Source of the DNA: Alicyclobacillus suci
GTDB taxonomy: Bacteria; Bacillota; Bacilli; Alicyclobacillales; Alicyclobacillaceae
NCBI RefSeq assembly: GCF_017329615.1
Contig: NZ_JAFMTW010000022.1
Location: 1-58,269, forward strand
Length of the DNA stretch: 58,269 bases
Reading direction: 5' to 3'
Position numbers and translations under genes: made by a program
Shown: positions 26,803 to 36,195 of the stretch, piece after piece
Position numbering within the stretch: position 1 is the first letter of the stretch
Layout of the letters: each line of letters starts with the position of its first letter
The notes under the pieces: generated by a model
Seen by the model: the letters and a program-made list of their open reading frames with translations, nothing else
Databases searched by the model: none
Told to the model about the DNA's origin: nothing

Positions 26803-28733
26803 TGTCGACTTCGCTCGCCAACCAAATTGCCGCCGGAGAGGTGGTGGTGCGTCCTGCGTCGTGTGTCAAGGAATTGATTGAGAACAGCCTTGACGCAGGT
26901 GCCAAGCACATCACCGTCAGCTTGCGGGAAGGTGGTATTGCCGAGCTCGTCGTGCAAGACGATGGCGTCGGCATGGACGAGTCGGACGCGACGCTGGCGT
27001 TCGCCCGCCATGCGACGAGCAAAGTGTATGATGAGCATGATCTCACGCGCATCCGCACCCTGGGCTTTCGCGGGGAAGCCTTGGCGTCGATTGCCGCCGT
27101 TTCCCGCGTGACACTCACAACGCGCACACGCACGAGCGAATACGGCGTGTTGGTCCGCGTGGAGGGTGGTGAGATGGCGCCCGTGGAACACGTTGGCGCC
27201 ACGTATGGCACGCGTATTGAGGTCACTGATCTCTTTTACAACACGCCCGCGCGGCTAAAATACTTGCGCACCGTGCAAACGGAACAGGCAAAGTCGGTGG
27301 AGGTCGTCCAGAAGGCGGCTTTATCTCGTCCAGATGTGGCTTTTACCTGTCAGACGGAGCATCACGTGTTGTTTCAAACGCCGGGCAACGGTGACATTCG
27401 TGCGGTGCTCGCGTCACTTTACGGGGTGGGCGAAGCCAAGCAATTACTCGAGGTCAACGAGACGACGCCCGATTACAAGGTCACGGGCTTGGTTGGGCGA
27501 CCAACGCAAGGGCGTACTTCGAGATCTGGTGCGCATTTGTTTGTCAATGGCCGTCCGGTCCGCAATCTCGCGATTCACCAGGCGGTTATTCAAGGGTACA
27601 AGAATCGGCTGATGATTGGGAAGCAGCCGATATACAGTATTTCTCTCGAGATGGACCCGACGTTGGTCGACGTCAACGTCCACCCACACAAGGCCGAGGT
27701 GCGCTTTAGCGAGGAGGCGGACGTTTGTCGCACGGTCGCGCGTGCGGTGGCGAAGGCCTTGGATGACACGCTCTTGGCGCCGACACCACAGCGTACGACG
27801 GCGCGCCAAGTGACCGAGGTGCAGCCGTTGGCGCTCGACTACAATCCGGCGCAGCATGAAGCGGGTGCACCAGAGCGTGCTGACGGAAGTGCTGCGGCGG
27901 GCGCAGCAGGCGGCGCACGCCATACGGGGGGACATGCGCCAGCAGGGCGCCCGAGTTATCCGGCGGGTGCGCGGGCTAAGCAACCTGCGCTGCGCGAATT
28001 GGGGGCGATGTACGCAAGTAGTCCGTCTGAAGGTGTGTCTCAGCCCGATGCGCACGCTGGCGCAGCGCGGGATGTCGTCTCCGGAGACTCGATGGAGACA
28101 GCCGATGCGGACATAGGGATGGATATATCTCCGCAGGCGCGCAAACAAAATTGGCACCTGCGTCCGATTGGCCAGGCGCTTGGTATGTATGTCTTGGCCG
28201 ACGACGGTGAATCTCTGTATATTATCGATCAACACGCTGCCCACGAACGAATTCTTTTTGAGGATTTCTATCAACGCCTGGCGAGCGGACAGGTACATGC
28301 CATGCCATTGCTCGCGCCGATTCAGTTGACGCTGCCGCCGACGACATATACGCGCGTGACGAAAATGGCGGAGCAACTGGCGGAACTTGGTTTGACGGTG
28401 GAACCTTTCGGTGGTTACGACGTGATGATTCGCACCGTGCCAGACGTCTGGGAAGGACTCGATGTGCACGCGCTCGCCGAGGCGACGATTGAAGCGTTGC
28501 CGAATTCGGACTTGGCTCGCGACGACTTTTTTCAGACGATGTACGACGTCGTCGCCACGCGCGCCTGTAAAGCGGCGGTGAAGGCGAACTGGCATTTGTC
28601 ACAAGAGGAATTGGAGGCGTTGTGCCGCGCTTTGACGAAGGCAGACGATCCGTTTCATTGCCCACACGGTCGCCCTGTCTTTTTACAGTGGACAGGCAAG
28701 CAACTGGAGAAGGAGTTTAAGCGCATTGTCTGA
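26784..28733 (+). CDS. mutL: DNA mismatch repair protein MutL
   Basis: The 649-aa protein has the GHKL ATPase motifs at the N terminus (ELIENSLDAGA, DDGVGMDE, TLGFRGEALASI), a variable linker (about 345-450), and a C-terminal dimerisation domain. That domain carries the endonuclease motif DQHAAHERILFE (near residue 485), so this is a nicking MutL, as expected in bacteria without MutH. GTG 26784 follows AAGGAG and lies within the mutS end, so translation is probably coupled. Confidence 0.97.
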   Translation: MGNIQLMSTSLANQIAAGEVVVRPASCVKELIENSLDAGAKHITVSLREGGIAELVVQDDGVGMDESDATLAFARHATSKVYDEHDLTRIRTLGFRGEALASIAAVSRVTLTTRTRTSEYGVLVRVEGGEMAPVEHVGATYGTRIEVTDLFYNTPARLKYLRTVQTEQAKSVEVVQKAALSRPDVAFTCQTEHHVLFQTPGNGDIRAVLASLYGVGEAKQLLEVNETTPDYKVTGLVGRPTQGRTSRSGAHLFVNGRPVRNLAIHQAVIQGYKNRLMIGKQPIYSISLEMDPTLVDVNVHPHKAEVRFSEEADVCRTVARAVAKALDDTLLAPTPQRTTARQVTEVQPLALDYNPAQHEAGAPERADGSAAAGAAGGARHTGGHAPAGRPSYPAGARAKQPALRELGAMYASSPSEGVSQPDAHAGAARDVVSGDSMETADADIGMDISPQARKQNWHLRPIGQALGMYVLADDGESLYIIDQHAAHERILFEDFYQRLASGQVHAMPLLAPIQLTLPPTTYTRVTKMAEQLAELGLTVEPFGGYDVMIRTVPDVWEGLDVHALAEATIEALPNSDLARDDFFQTMYDVVATRACKAAVKANWHLSQEELEALCRALTKADDPFHCPHGRPVFLQWTGKQLEKEFKRIV

Positions 28734-29538
28734 CACGTCGTACGTGAAGTGTTTGTCGTCTGCGGTGGCGACGACACCGCGCAATGGCACATTGCGCCAA
28801 GCGGATTTGGCGAAGACTTTAGCCGAGCGTTTTGGCGTTCCATACATGCCGCGCGGCGACACGGGTTTGGAGCAGATGTTTCAGCAGAGCGGCGTCGATG
28901 TGTTAATTATCGCTGACGATCCGGTGATATTGCGGCATCGAACGGCGACGACACCGCTGTTTTTTCACCCGAGCATGGGGGCGCAGCGGATGGAGCGGTT
29001 GCGGCGGGGCGAGCCGGATAGACTGTTGACGGTGATGGGCCTAGGGATTGGCGATGTCGTGGTGGATGCGACAGTGGGGCTTGCGTCCGACGCTTTGGTC
29101 TTCGCGCATCAAGTTGGCCCAACTGGACGGGTGATAGGCCTCGAAGCGAGTCCTTATCTGTATGGCGTCCTCATGGCCGTCCGAGAATTTGGCGCGAATG
29201 CGTATCCTCAAGCCACAGAGTTGCTGCGGCAAATCGAGATTCACTTTGCATCCCATGTGGCGTGGCTCAAAGCGCAGCCGGCGGATAGTGTGGATGCCGT
29301 GTATTTTGACCCGATGTTTCGTATGCCGGCAGAAGCGTCGTCGTCGATGGCGCCACTGCGCGCTTTCGCCATTCACACGGCGCTTTCGGATGAAGCCGTA
29401 GATGAGGCCAAGCGCGTTGCGCGCAGGTGCGTCGTGATTAAAGAGCGGCCGGGCTCTGGCGTGTTTTTGCGCCACGGGTTGACGCCCGACTCGCCGCGCC
29501 GAAAAATAGCGTACGGAGTGTGGAGAAAACAATTATGA
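28726..29538 (+). CDS. Class I SAM-dependent methyltransferase, RsmJ-like
   Basis: A 270-aa protein. Residues about 105-200 show the nucleotide-binding fold VVVDATVGLASDALVFA and the acidic loop VIGLEAS, followed by VDAVYFDPMF, a catalytic-type D-P-M-F motif related to the DPPY/NPPY of N-methyltransferases. It resembles the RsmJ/YhiQ family that methylates 16S rRNA G1516, but that substrate assignment is uncertain. TTG 28726 overlaps the mutL end and follows AGGAG. It overlaps the 5' region of miaA. Confidence 0.75.
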   Translation: MSDTSYVKCLSSAVATTPRNGTLRQADLAKTLAERFGVPYMPRGDTGLEQMFQQSGVDVLIIADDPVILRHRTATTPLFFHPSMGAQRMERLRRGEPDRLLTVMGLGIGDVVVDATVGLASDALVFAHQVGPTGRVIGLEASPYLYGVLMAVREFGANAYPQATELLRQIEIHFASHVAWLKAQPADSVDAVYFDPMFRMPAEASSSMAPLRAFAIHTALSDEAVDEAKRVARRCVVIKERPGSGVFLRHGLTPDSPRRKIAYGVWRKQL

Positions 29539-30500
29539 CCAAGCAGTCCGTCATTTGTGTGGTGGGACCGACAGCGGTGGGGAAGAGCGACGTCGCCGTT
29601 GACATCGCCCTTCGCTACGGTGGCGAGGTGATTTCGGCTGACTCGATGCAGGTATATCGGGGAATGGATATCGGCACGGCTAAATTGTCCCGAGCGGAAC
29701 AGCGGGGTGTGCCTCACCACTTGCTCGATGTCGTTGACCCTACCGAGTCGTATACTGTCGCTGCCTGGAAGCGCGCGGCAGACGAGGTTATTGAAACGCT
29801 TTGGAATCGGGGAAAACTACCGGTTGTCTGTGGGGGTACAGGGCTCTACATTCGCGCGATTACGGATGATTTGACCTTTGCAGAAAAACCGGGGACCGCT
29901 GAGGTCCGCCAGCGTTGGCAGCATTACGTCGAGCAACACGGTGTGGAAGCGCTGCATCGCGCGCTGCGCGAAGTCGATGAAGTGTCAGCAAACCGCTTGC
30001 ATCCAAACGACGTGAAACGGGTCATTCGCGCGCTTGAAGTGGCTGAGACGAGCGGCCGCCCACTCTCGCAGGGCTATGATTTCACTGAAAAGCCGGGGCG
30101 TTACAACGTGTTGCTCATTGGTCTGTGGATGGAGCGCCAAGCACTGTATGAGCGGGTTGAGTTGCGCATTGACAAGATGATTGAAGTGGGGTTGGAGGAA
30201 GAGGTAAAACGTTTGTTGCAGGCAGGTGCCACCGCCGAGGACACTTCTCTGCAAGCGATTGGCTATAAGGAATTTGTTCAGTATTTTCGCGGCGAGTGCT
30301 CCTTGGCGGAGGCGGTTGCCGCCATTAAACAAAATACGCGCCGTTTTGTCAAACGACAATTGTCGTGGTTTCGTCGGGATGCGCGCATTCAGTGGTTCGA
30401 GCGGACGGTAGAAGGACAGTTCGCGGCGGGCGAGGCAACGAGAATGTGGCGTACAATCCACGATTTTGTGGAAGGAAAAAACCAGGTTGGCCACGAATAA
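29535..30500 (+). CDS. miaA: MiaA tRNA dimethylallyltransferase
   Basis: MiaA transfers a dimethylallyl group to A37 of tRNAs reading UNN codons; MiaB then modifies the product. The protein (321 aa from ATG 29535) has the P-loop GPTAVGKSD, the catalytic-region segment ISADSMQVYRGMDIGTAK, PHHLLDVVDP, and GGTGLYIRAI. I prefer ATG 29535, with GGAG at 29522-29525, to GTG 29520. It is followed by hfq as in many bacteria. Confidence 0.95.
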   Translation: MTKQSVICVVGPTAVGKSDVAVDIALRYGGEVISADSMQVYRGMDIGTAKLSRAEQRGVPHHLLDVVDPTESYTVAAWKRAADEVIETLWNRGKLPVVCGGTGLYIRAITDDLTFAEKPGTAEVRQRWQHYVEQHGVEALHRALREVDEVSANRLHPNDVKRVIRALEVAETSGRPLSQGYDFTEKPGRYNVLLIGLWMERQALYERVELRIDKMIEVGLEEEVKRLLQAGATAEDTSLQAIGYKEFVQYFRGECSLAEAVAAIKQNTRRFVKRQLSWFRRDARIQWFERTVEGQFAAGEATRMWRTIHDFVEGKNQVGHE

Positions 30501-30539
30501 ATAGGAACAGGCGCAAAATGGGAGTGTGACAATCGGTCG

Positions 30540-30797
30540 ATGAGCAAGCAGCAAATTAATATCCAAGACACATTTTTGAATCAAGTGCGCAAGGATCGGA
30601 TACCGGTCATTGTATATCTTGTGAATGGTTTTCAAATTCGCGGTGTCGTTCGCGCGTTCGACAATTTCACCATCGTCGTCGAGGCGGAGGGCAAACAGCA
30701 GATGATTTACAAGCACGCGATTTCCACGTTTATCCCGATGCGTCAGGTGAATCTTGCAGCCGAAGCTGCGTCGACCGACGCTGACGAGCAAGCGTAA
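30540..30797 (+). CDS. hfq: RNA chaperone Hfq
   Basis: An 85-aa Sm-like protein that forms hexamers binding small RNAs and mRNAs. The Sm1 motif ([19 protein letters not shown]) and Sm2 motif (YKHAISTF) are intact. The N terminus [17 protein letters not shown] is typical of Bacilli. It lies 39 bases after miaA. Confidence 0.96.
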   Translation: MSKQQINIQDTFLNQVRKDRIPVIVYLVNGFQIRGVVRAFDNFTIVVEAEGKQQMIYKHAISTFIPMRQVNLAAEAASTDADEQA

Positions 30798-30873
30798 CGC
30801 CAGCCGGATTGGGCGACGGGGACACATCCTGAAGGACGATTCATGTGCACAGGGTGTATATGCAAATTTTGCA

Positions 30874-30902
30874 TTGACACGCCAGCATTGAATGTGTTAC
30901 CT
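30874..30902 (+). promoter_or_regulatory. Likely promoter of the tRNA cluster
   Basis: A consensus TTGACA at 30874-30879. The -10 is poorly defined: TTACCT at 30897 (17-base spacer) or overlapping alternatives. It lies about 20-25 bases before the first tRNA, which suits a stable RNA operon. Confidence 0.5.
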
Positions 30903-30922
30903 TAAAACCTGTCGACGCGATT

Positions 30923-30998
<76 letters not shown>

Positions 30999-31002
30999 AT
31001 CC

Positions 31003-31087
<85 letters not shown>

Positions 31088-31093
31088 TGACAT

Positions 31094-31169
31094 AGGGGCG
31101 TAGTTCAGCTGGTAGAACGGCGGTCTCCAAAACCGCATGTCGTGGGTTCAAGTCCTGCCGCCCCTGCCA
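31094..31169 (+). tRNA. tRNA-Trp (anticodon CCA)
   Basis: Acceptor AGGGGCG pairs with CGCCCCT; anticodon loop CTCCAAA; discriminator G and encoded CCA. Confidence 0.95.
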
Positions 31170-31194
31170 TTGTTCCAAACCACAAGTCACCCGT

Positions 31195-31270
31195 GGGGGT
31201 ATAGCTCAGCTGGGAGAGCACCTGCCTTGCAAGCAGGGGGTCGTCGGTTCGAATCCGTCTACCTCCACCA
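31195..31270 (+). tRNA. tRNA-Ala (anticodon TGC)
   Basis: Acceptor GGGGGTA pairs with TACCTCC with one G-T pair; anticodon loop CTTGCAA; encoded CCA. Confidence 0.94.
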
Positions 31271-31273
31271 CAT

Positions 31274-31348
31274 TCCTCGATAGCTCAGCGGTAGAGCATC
31301 CGACTGTTAATCGGAGGGTCGTAGGTTCGAATCCTACTCGGGGAGCCA
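31274..31348 (+). tRNA. tRNA-Asn (anticodon GTT)
   Basis: Acceptor TCCTCGA pairs with TCGGGGA with one T-G pair; anticodon loop CTGTTAA; discriminator G and encoded CCA. Confidence 0.94.
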
Positions 31349-31352
31349 ATCT

Positions 31353-31428
31353 GCTCCCATAGCTCAGTTGGCAGAGCGCATCCATGGTAAGGATGAGGTC
31401 ACCAGTTCAAGCCTGGTTGGGAGCTCCA
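31353..31428 (+). tRNA. tRNA-Thr (anticodon GGT)
   Basis: Acceptor GCTCCCA pairs with TGGGAGC; anticodon loop ATGGTAA; encoded CCA. Second threonine isoacceptor in the cluster. Confidence 0.93.
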
Positions 31429-31433
31429 GTTGT

Positions 31434-31506
31434 GGGCGTTTAGCTCAGTTGGGAGAGCATCTGCCTTACAAGCAGAGGGTCGGCGGTTCGAGCCCGTCAA
31501 CGCCCA
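31434..31506 (+). tRNA. tRNA-Val (anticodon TAC)
   Basis: Acceptor GGGCGTT pairs with AACGCCC; anticodon loop CTTACAA. The three bases after the discriminator are TCA, not CCA, so the CCA end must be added by nucleotidyltransferase. It is the only tRNA of the seven without encoded CCA. Confidence 0.93.
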
Positions 31507-31548
31507 TCATTAGAAAATGGTTGTCGTTTGATATAGTAGGTCATTATG

Positions 31549-31583
31549 AAATGGGTTCACCTTTGAGGTGGGCCCATTTTTTT
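31549..31583 (+). terminator. Intrinsic terminator of the tRNA cluster
   Basis: AAATGGG (31549-31555) pairs with CCCATTT (31573-31579), with an inner CACC/GGTG stem and a run of T. Confidence 0.92.
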
Positions 31584-31715
31584 GATTGTCCGGCAGGGCT
31601 ACGGAGAACAGGTTCATCGCTTATGGAGGGGTGCGCCCTGATTTTTTTCAGAATGAACTTTGTTTTTGACAATGAAAACGCCCTAGACGCATATTCTGTA
31701 TCGATAGAAGTTTCA

Positions 31716-31741
31716 TGAAAACGCTTTACGAAACGTTTTCA
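31716..31741 (+). promoter_or_regulatory. Probable LacI-type operator, autoregulatory
   Basis: Perfect 8-bp inverted repeat TGAAAACG (31716-31723) and CGTTTTCA (31734-31741), overlapping the ribosome-binding site of the regulator gene. A further half site TGAAAACG lies at 31673-31680 next to a TTGACA (31666-31671). The left part also resembles a CcpA cre site. Autorepression and sugar induction are the likely meaning. Confidence 0.7.
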
Positions 31742-31756
31742 AGGAGGTGTAATCGA

Positions 31757-32779
31757 GTGCGGGTGACCATTCGTGAGGTTGCCAAACGGGCCGGCGTGTC
31801 TGCTGCTACGGTGTCGCGTGTGCTAAATAAGCCGAATTTAGTTGAGAAAGAGACGCGTCGGCGCGTACAAGCGGCAATGAAAGAATTAGATTTTAAACCG
31901 AATGCGATCGCTCGCGGTTTGTCGTCACGCCAAACGGATACGTTGGGGTTAATTGTTCCAGCTGGAATCACCGATTTTTTCTTTAATGAATTATATCAGG
32001 GAATTCGTGAGGCAAGCCAACGTCACAACATGCGGGTTTTAGTATTCGACTCCGAGCATTCTCCTGAACGGGCGATGGAAGGGTTTTATTTTCTTGGACA
32101 GCATCAGGTAGACGGCATTATTTTTACGAGCAAGATGATTACAGAAGATTTTGATCCGGTCATTCAACGCCTCGGGCTTCCAGTTGTTCTGGTCCTGGCA
32201 CCAAACGGCGCGAAAACACCGATTCCGTCGTTTGATATCGACAACGTCCGGGCGGGATTTGATGTTGTTTCCTATTTGGTAAGTCGCGGGCATCGTCGCA
32301 TCGGCATGATTGCAGGGAAGGTTCCGGACACGCCATGGCAACAGCGTTTACAGGGTTACGAGTCGGGCCTGAAACATTTTGGCATTCCATTTGATTCACA
32401 GGCTGTTGAAACGGGGGAGTTTTCCTTTGACGATGGATACCGAGCCATGCAACGCCTGTTAGAAAAACAGGTGGATTTACAACTAACTGCTGTGTTTTCC
32501 GCGAGCGACGAAATGGCCTTAGGAGCCATGCGGTGTCTTTATGACAACGGCTTACGGGTGCCGGACGACATGTCGATTGTCGGGTTTGACGATGTAAAAG
32601 TCGCTCGAATGGTGGTGCCTCGTTTGACAACTGTCGCGCAACCGTTTTCAGAGATTGGCGCACAAAGTGTGCATTGGCTAATGGGTGCGCTAGGCCGGGT
32701 CATCACCCCTTCTGAAACCGGCACGTATTTTTTGCCGCACCGCTTCGTCGAACGTGAGTCTGTTCGTACATTGTTGTGA
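31757..32779 (+). CDS. LacI-family transcriptional regulator
   Basis: A 340-aa regulator. Its N-terminal helix-turn-helix (VTIREVAKRAGVSAATVSRVLN) is followed by the hinge helix and a periplasmic-binding-protein-like sugar-sensing domain (DTLGLIVPAG, IIFTSKM, IGMIAGK, PDDMSIVGFDD). GTG 31757 has AAGGAGG at 31741-31747. It precedes a sugar ABC importer in the same direction and most likely controls it. The effector is probably a maltose- or trehalose-type oligosaccharide, judged from the transporter. Confidence 0.92.
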   Translation: MRVTIREVAKRAGVSAATVSRVLNKPNLVEKETRRRVQAAMKELDFKPNAIARGLSSRQTDTLGLIVPAGITDFFFNELYQGIREASQRHNMRVLVFDSEHSPERAMEGFYFLGQHQVDGIIFTSKMITEDFDPVIQRLGLPVVLVLAPNGAKTPIPSFDIDNVRAGFDVVSYLVSRGHRRIGMIAGKVPDTPWQQRLQGYESGLKHFGIPFDSQAVETGEFSFDDGYRAMQRLLEKQVDLQLTAVFSASDEMALGAMRCLYDNGLRVPDDMSIVGFDDVKVARMVVPRLTTVAQPFSEIGAQSVHWLMGALGRVITPSETGTYFLPHRFVERESVRTLL

Positions 32780-32809
32780 AAAATCTTGTAAACCATAGGG
32801 GGTTCTTAG

Positions 32810-34165
32810 ATGAACGTCACTGTGAAGAAGATTGCTACAATGATTACATTAAGCGCATCGATAGCCGCCCTGGTTACTGGGTGCGGTTCGGCGAATCACG
32901 CTGTACCAGCGGGATCGGATTCGTCTAGCACAAGTGGTAGCGGCGGCAGTCAAGCGGTCGATGATTCGAACGCTTCGGGCAATATTGTTTGGGCCGCGGC
33001 GCCGATTACGCATACAGGCCTTCGGAAAAAGTTAATTGCAGAATTTGAGAAACAATATCCGAATATCCATGTTACGCTGCAGTCGCAGCCAGCGGATACA
33101 GACACGGATAGGAGCAGTTTGACGACGACGATAAGCGGTGGTTCATCGCAATCGGATGTTTATATGGGTGACGTCGTTTGGCCGGCGCAATTTGGTAATG
33201 CGCAATTAGCCGAGCCGTTGAGTGATGTATTGCCAAAATCGTTTTTTAGTCGGTTTTCCAATGGATTAATAGAAGGCGCAACTTACGATGGGAAGGTATA
33301 TGCGGTTCCGTTTTTTGTCGATACGGCGTTTCTCTTCTACCGTAAAGATTTATTGAAAAAATACAACCTGCCGGTGCCGACGACGTGGGAGCAAGTGAAA
33401 TCTGACGCTGAGGCAATTCAGAAAGCTGGTGGGGCGAAGTACGGCTTTGTCTGGCAGGGCGGTGATTATGAAGGCGCAACCTGTAATTTTATCGAATACC
33501 TTGCGGATGCCGGGGGGCAGGTTCTAAATGGCAATCAGGCACAACTGACGAGTTCTGCAGCCAATCAGGCGCTGAGCTTCATGCGAAGCTTAATTACCAG
33601 CGGCGTCTCGCCGAAGGCGGAGGACACATTCCAGGAAGCCGACGCGGAAAATGTGTTCGACCAAGGAGATGCCGTATTCCTTCGCAACTGGTCCTATGCG
33701 TGGAGCGACTCGCAGAATTCAGCGGATTCCAAGGTCGTAGGCAAAGTGGGCGTGGTTGCGTTGCCGACATTTGCAGGGCAAAGTGGCTCGGGTTACAGTT
33801 GCGTTGGTGGTTGGGATCTCTACATCAATCCACACAGCAAGAATCTGAAGGCGGATTTGCAGTTTATCGATTGGATGACAGGTCAACAAGCTCAGTCGAT
33901 TCTCGCCAAGGACTATTCTGAGATTCCGACGAACAAGACGGTCGCTGACGATCCTTCGTTAAAGTCAGTCAGCCCCATCTTCTCCATTATACCGAATGTT
34001 AAATATATCTCACGACCAACACAGACGCCGAATTATCCAAAGGTCTCACAGGCGATTTACAACAACATCAACCAGGCGTTGTCTGGCAGTGTGAGTGTCA
34101 GTTCTGCTTTGAATCACGCAAACAGTCAGGTCAACAGTGCGTTAAATAGCTCCGCCGGGCTATAG
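32810..34165 (+). CDS. Sugar ABC transporter substrate-binding lipoprotein
   Basis: A 451-aa extracellular binding protein of the family-1 (maltose/maltodextrin) type. The signal peptide ends in the lipobox LVTGC with Cys25 as the lipidated residue. A Ser/Gly linker follows, then the mature domain (FEKQYPNIHVTLQSQPADTD, YAVPFFVDTAFLFYRKDLL, PTTWEQVKSDAEAIQKAGG). It is first of three transporter genes. The C terminus is rich in Asn/Ser. Substrate cannot be read from sequence; trehalose, maltose or another alpha-glucoside is likely. Confidence 0.92.
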   Translation: MNVTVKKIATMITLSASIAALVTGCGSANHAVPAGSDSSSTSGSGGSQAVDDSNASGNIVWAAAPITHTGLRKKLIAEFEKQYPNIHVTLQSQPADTDTDRSSLTTTISGGSSQSDVYMGDVVWPAQFGNAQLAEPLSDVLPKSFFSRFSNGLIEGATYDGKVYAVPFFVDTAFLFYRKDLLKKYNLPVPTTWEQVKSDAEAIQKAGGAKYGFVWQGGDYEGATCNFIEYLADAGGQVLNGNQAQLTSSAANQALSFMRSLITSGVSPKAEDTFQEADAENVFDQGDAVFLRNWSYAWSDSQNSADSKVVGKVGVVALPTFAGQSGSGYSCVGGWDLYINPHSKNLKADLQFIDWMTGQQAQSILAKDYSEIPTNKTVADDPSLKSVSPIFSIIPNVKYISRPTQTPNYPKVSQAIYNNINQALSGSVSVSSALNHANSQVNSALNSSAGL

Positions 34166-34222
34166 ACTTCGTCGCGGCAGGGGAAGGTTCACGTTCCCGT
34201 CGAACGTTTGTGAGGTGAAACT

Positions 34223-35164
34223 ATGTCGGTGTTGTCGGCAGGACAAACTCAAGGCTCAAAACGGCGCCACAACTTAAAAATGGCGGATAGAAAAGCTGGA
34301 TTTGGATTACTGGCGCCAGCGGGAATCGTGATTTTAGCGGTCACCATTTTTCCGATTGTCTACTCCATTATCATGAGTTTCAACAATATTAGCTTGACGA
34401 CAAACGGATTTGCGTTTCAATCAAATGGAATCAACAACTATAAAACCGTGTTTGGCAGCCCCGTGTTTTGGCATAGCGCCTGGTTTACCGTGTACTATGC
34501 GGTTGTTACGGTTTTTGTAGAGCTCTTCTTTGGGTTGCTGATTGCCCTGGCGATAAACAACGTCAAAAAACTGCAGGGGCTTTCCATCAGCATCATGCTC
34601 ATTCCTTGGGCGTTAATCACGGTCATCTCAGCACAAATGTGGGATTACATTTACAACGGTGTGTATGGGGTGTTGAATGCTGTCGCAGAAAGTCTGCACT
34701 TGATTGGGCAGCCTGTGACATGGCTTGGTCAGAACACCAGCGCGGTGATTGCGATGATGGTCGCTGACATTTGGAAGACGACGCCGTTTGTCGTGATTAT
34801 TTTGCTTAGTGGATTGCAAATGATTGCACAAGACTACTATGAAGCAGCCCGCATTGATGGAGCAAACAGCTGGCAATTGTTTTGGAAAGTGACATTTCCG
34901 TTGCTTCGTGGCAGTATTGCACTCGCTGGGTTGTTTCGGATTTTACAAGCGTTCGGGGTGTTTGATTTACCATTTGTGCTCACACAAGGAGGTCCTGGCA
35001 CGGCGACGGAATCACTGGCCATTCTCGGATACCGAACCTTATTTGAAGATTTGCACTTCGGAGTCGGGGCGGCAGTTGCGGTGAGTACTGTGATTTTGAT
35101 TTTGTTGGCCTGTCTGATATTCCTGGCTGGCTTCCGTTCCATGGTGGAGGAGGAAGCAGCATGA
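34223..35164 (+). CDS. Sugar ABC transporter permease, MalF type
   Basis: A 313-aa inner-membrane permease with six expected helices. The EAA loop, which contacts the ATPase, is EAARIDGANSWQLFWKVTFP. ATG 34223 follows GAGGTGA. It overlaps the next permease by four bases (ATGA). Confidence 0.93.
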   Translation: MSVLSAGQTQGSKRRHNLKMADRKAGFGLLAPAGIVILAVTIFPIVYSIIMSFNNISLTTNGFAFQSNGINNYKTVFGSPVFWHSAWFTVYYAVVTVFVELFFGLLIALAINNVKKLQGLSISIMLIPWALITVISAQMWDYIYNGVYGVLNAVAESLHLIGQPVTWLGQNTSAVIAMMVADIWKTTPFVVIILLSGLQMIAQDYYEAARIDGANSWQLFWKVTFPLLRGSIALAGLFRILQAFGVFDLPFVLTQGGPGTATESLAILGYRTLFEDLHFGVGAAVAVSTVILILLACLIFLAGFRSMVEEEAA

Positions 35165-35991
35165 TTCAACCGCGATGGCAAAAAATTCTCGGCTATGTTG
35201 TATTAATTGCCTTCCTACTCGCGATTCTATTTCCATTTTATTGGATGTTTATCACGTCGTTTAAACAGGATAAAGAAATTAGCGCGTATCCGCCACAATA
35301 TTGGCCAACTAATCCTACATTATCCAATTATCGAGAGGCGTTTGTGCAATATGGATTTGACCACTACATGCTGAATAGCGTGATTGTGGCTGTGCTCACC
35401 ACTTTCTTCGTCTTGTTTTTTGCAAGTATGGCTGGGTTTTCCATTGCCCGCCTGCCCATCCCGTGGAAAAAACCTATTTTAATCTTTTTGTTGATTATTT
35501 CGGTGTTTCCACCGATTGCCGTAATCACTCCGTTATATATGTTGCTCCGGGACGTTGGCTGGCTGAACTCGTATCAAGCGTTGGTCATTCCATATACGGC
35601 ATTTAATCTGCCGTTTTCCATATGGATTCTTAGGAATTACTTTCTCCAGGTGCCAGGTGCGCTATTTGAGTCTGCGAAGATTGACGGCTCATCGGTATTT
35701 CAGGCGTACTATAAAATTTTTCTGCCACTTACACGCCCAGGGTTGTTTTCCGCTGCGGTCTTTACCTTTGTTGCTGCGTGGACAGAGTTTTTCATGGCCT
35801 TGGTATTTAACTCTTCCAATTCCATGCGAACCATTCCTGTCGGTATCGCGCTCTTCAGCGGGCAGTTCAATGTGCCTTACGGCACGATCTTTGCAGGCTC
35901 CGTGGTCTCTATCGTGCCCATTATGATTCTCGTTGTCATCTTTAGAAAGTGGATTGTTTCAGGGTTGACACAAGGAGCAGTCAAAGGGTAG
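35161..35991 (+). CDS. Sugar ABC transporter permease, MalG type
   Basis: A 276-aa permease that pairs with the MalF-type protein. The EAA loop is ESAKIDGSSVFQAYYKIFLP. No ATPase gene follows; Bacillota often use a shared MsmX-type ATPase encoded elsewhere. A strong terminator ends the operon. Confidence 0.93.
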   Translation: MIQPRWQKILGYVVLIAFLLAILFPFYWMFITSFKQDKEISAYPPQYWPTNPTLSNYREAFVQYGFDHYMLNSVIVAVLTTFFVLFFASMAGFSIARLPIPWKKPILIFLLIISVFPPIAVITPLYMLLRDVGWLNSYQALVIPYTAFNLPFSIWILRNYFLQVPGALFESAKIDGSSVFQAYYKIFLPLTRPGLFSAAVFTFVAAWTEFFMALVFNSSNSMRTIPVGIALFSGQFNVPYGTIFAGSVVSIVPIMILVVIFRKWIVSGLTQGAVKG

Positions 35992-36044
35992 AGAACATGC
36001 AGTACTGACAACGAATGGAGCACAAATCAAATAGCATGTGTTCG

Positions 36045-36074
36045 ACAGGGAAGCCGCGGCGGCTTCCCTGTTTT
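36045..36074 (+). terminator. Intrinsic terminator of the sugar operon
   Basis: An 11-bp perfect stem (36045-36055 with 36061-36071) and TTTT. Confidence 0.93.
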
Positions 36075-36195
36075 GCTGTGCGATGGTCTTTTGCCACACG
36101 CCGTGCACAAGGGTGCGTGAGATGGATCATTTGTGCATGATTTGGAAACGGTTGGGGAACAAGTATAGAGGATAGCGGTTCGGGAGGGATTCAAG

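Noticed and set aside
27444..28595. A 383-codon reverse-strand open frame opposite mutL
   Set aside because: Antisense to a clear gene, Arg/His-rich, no start signal; a product of high-GC third positions.
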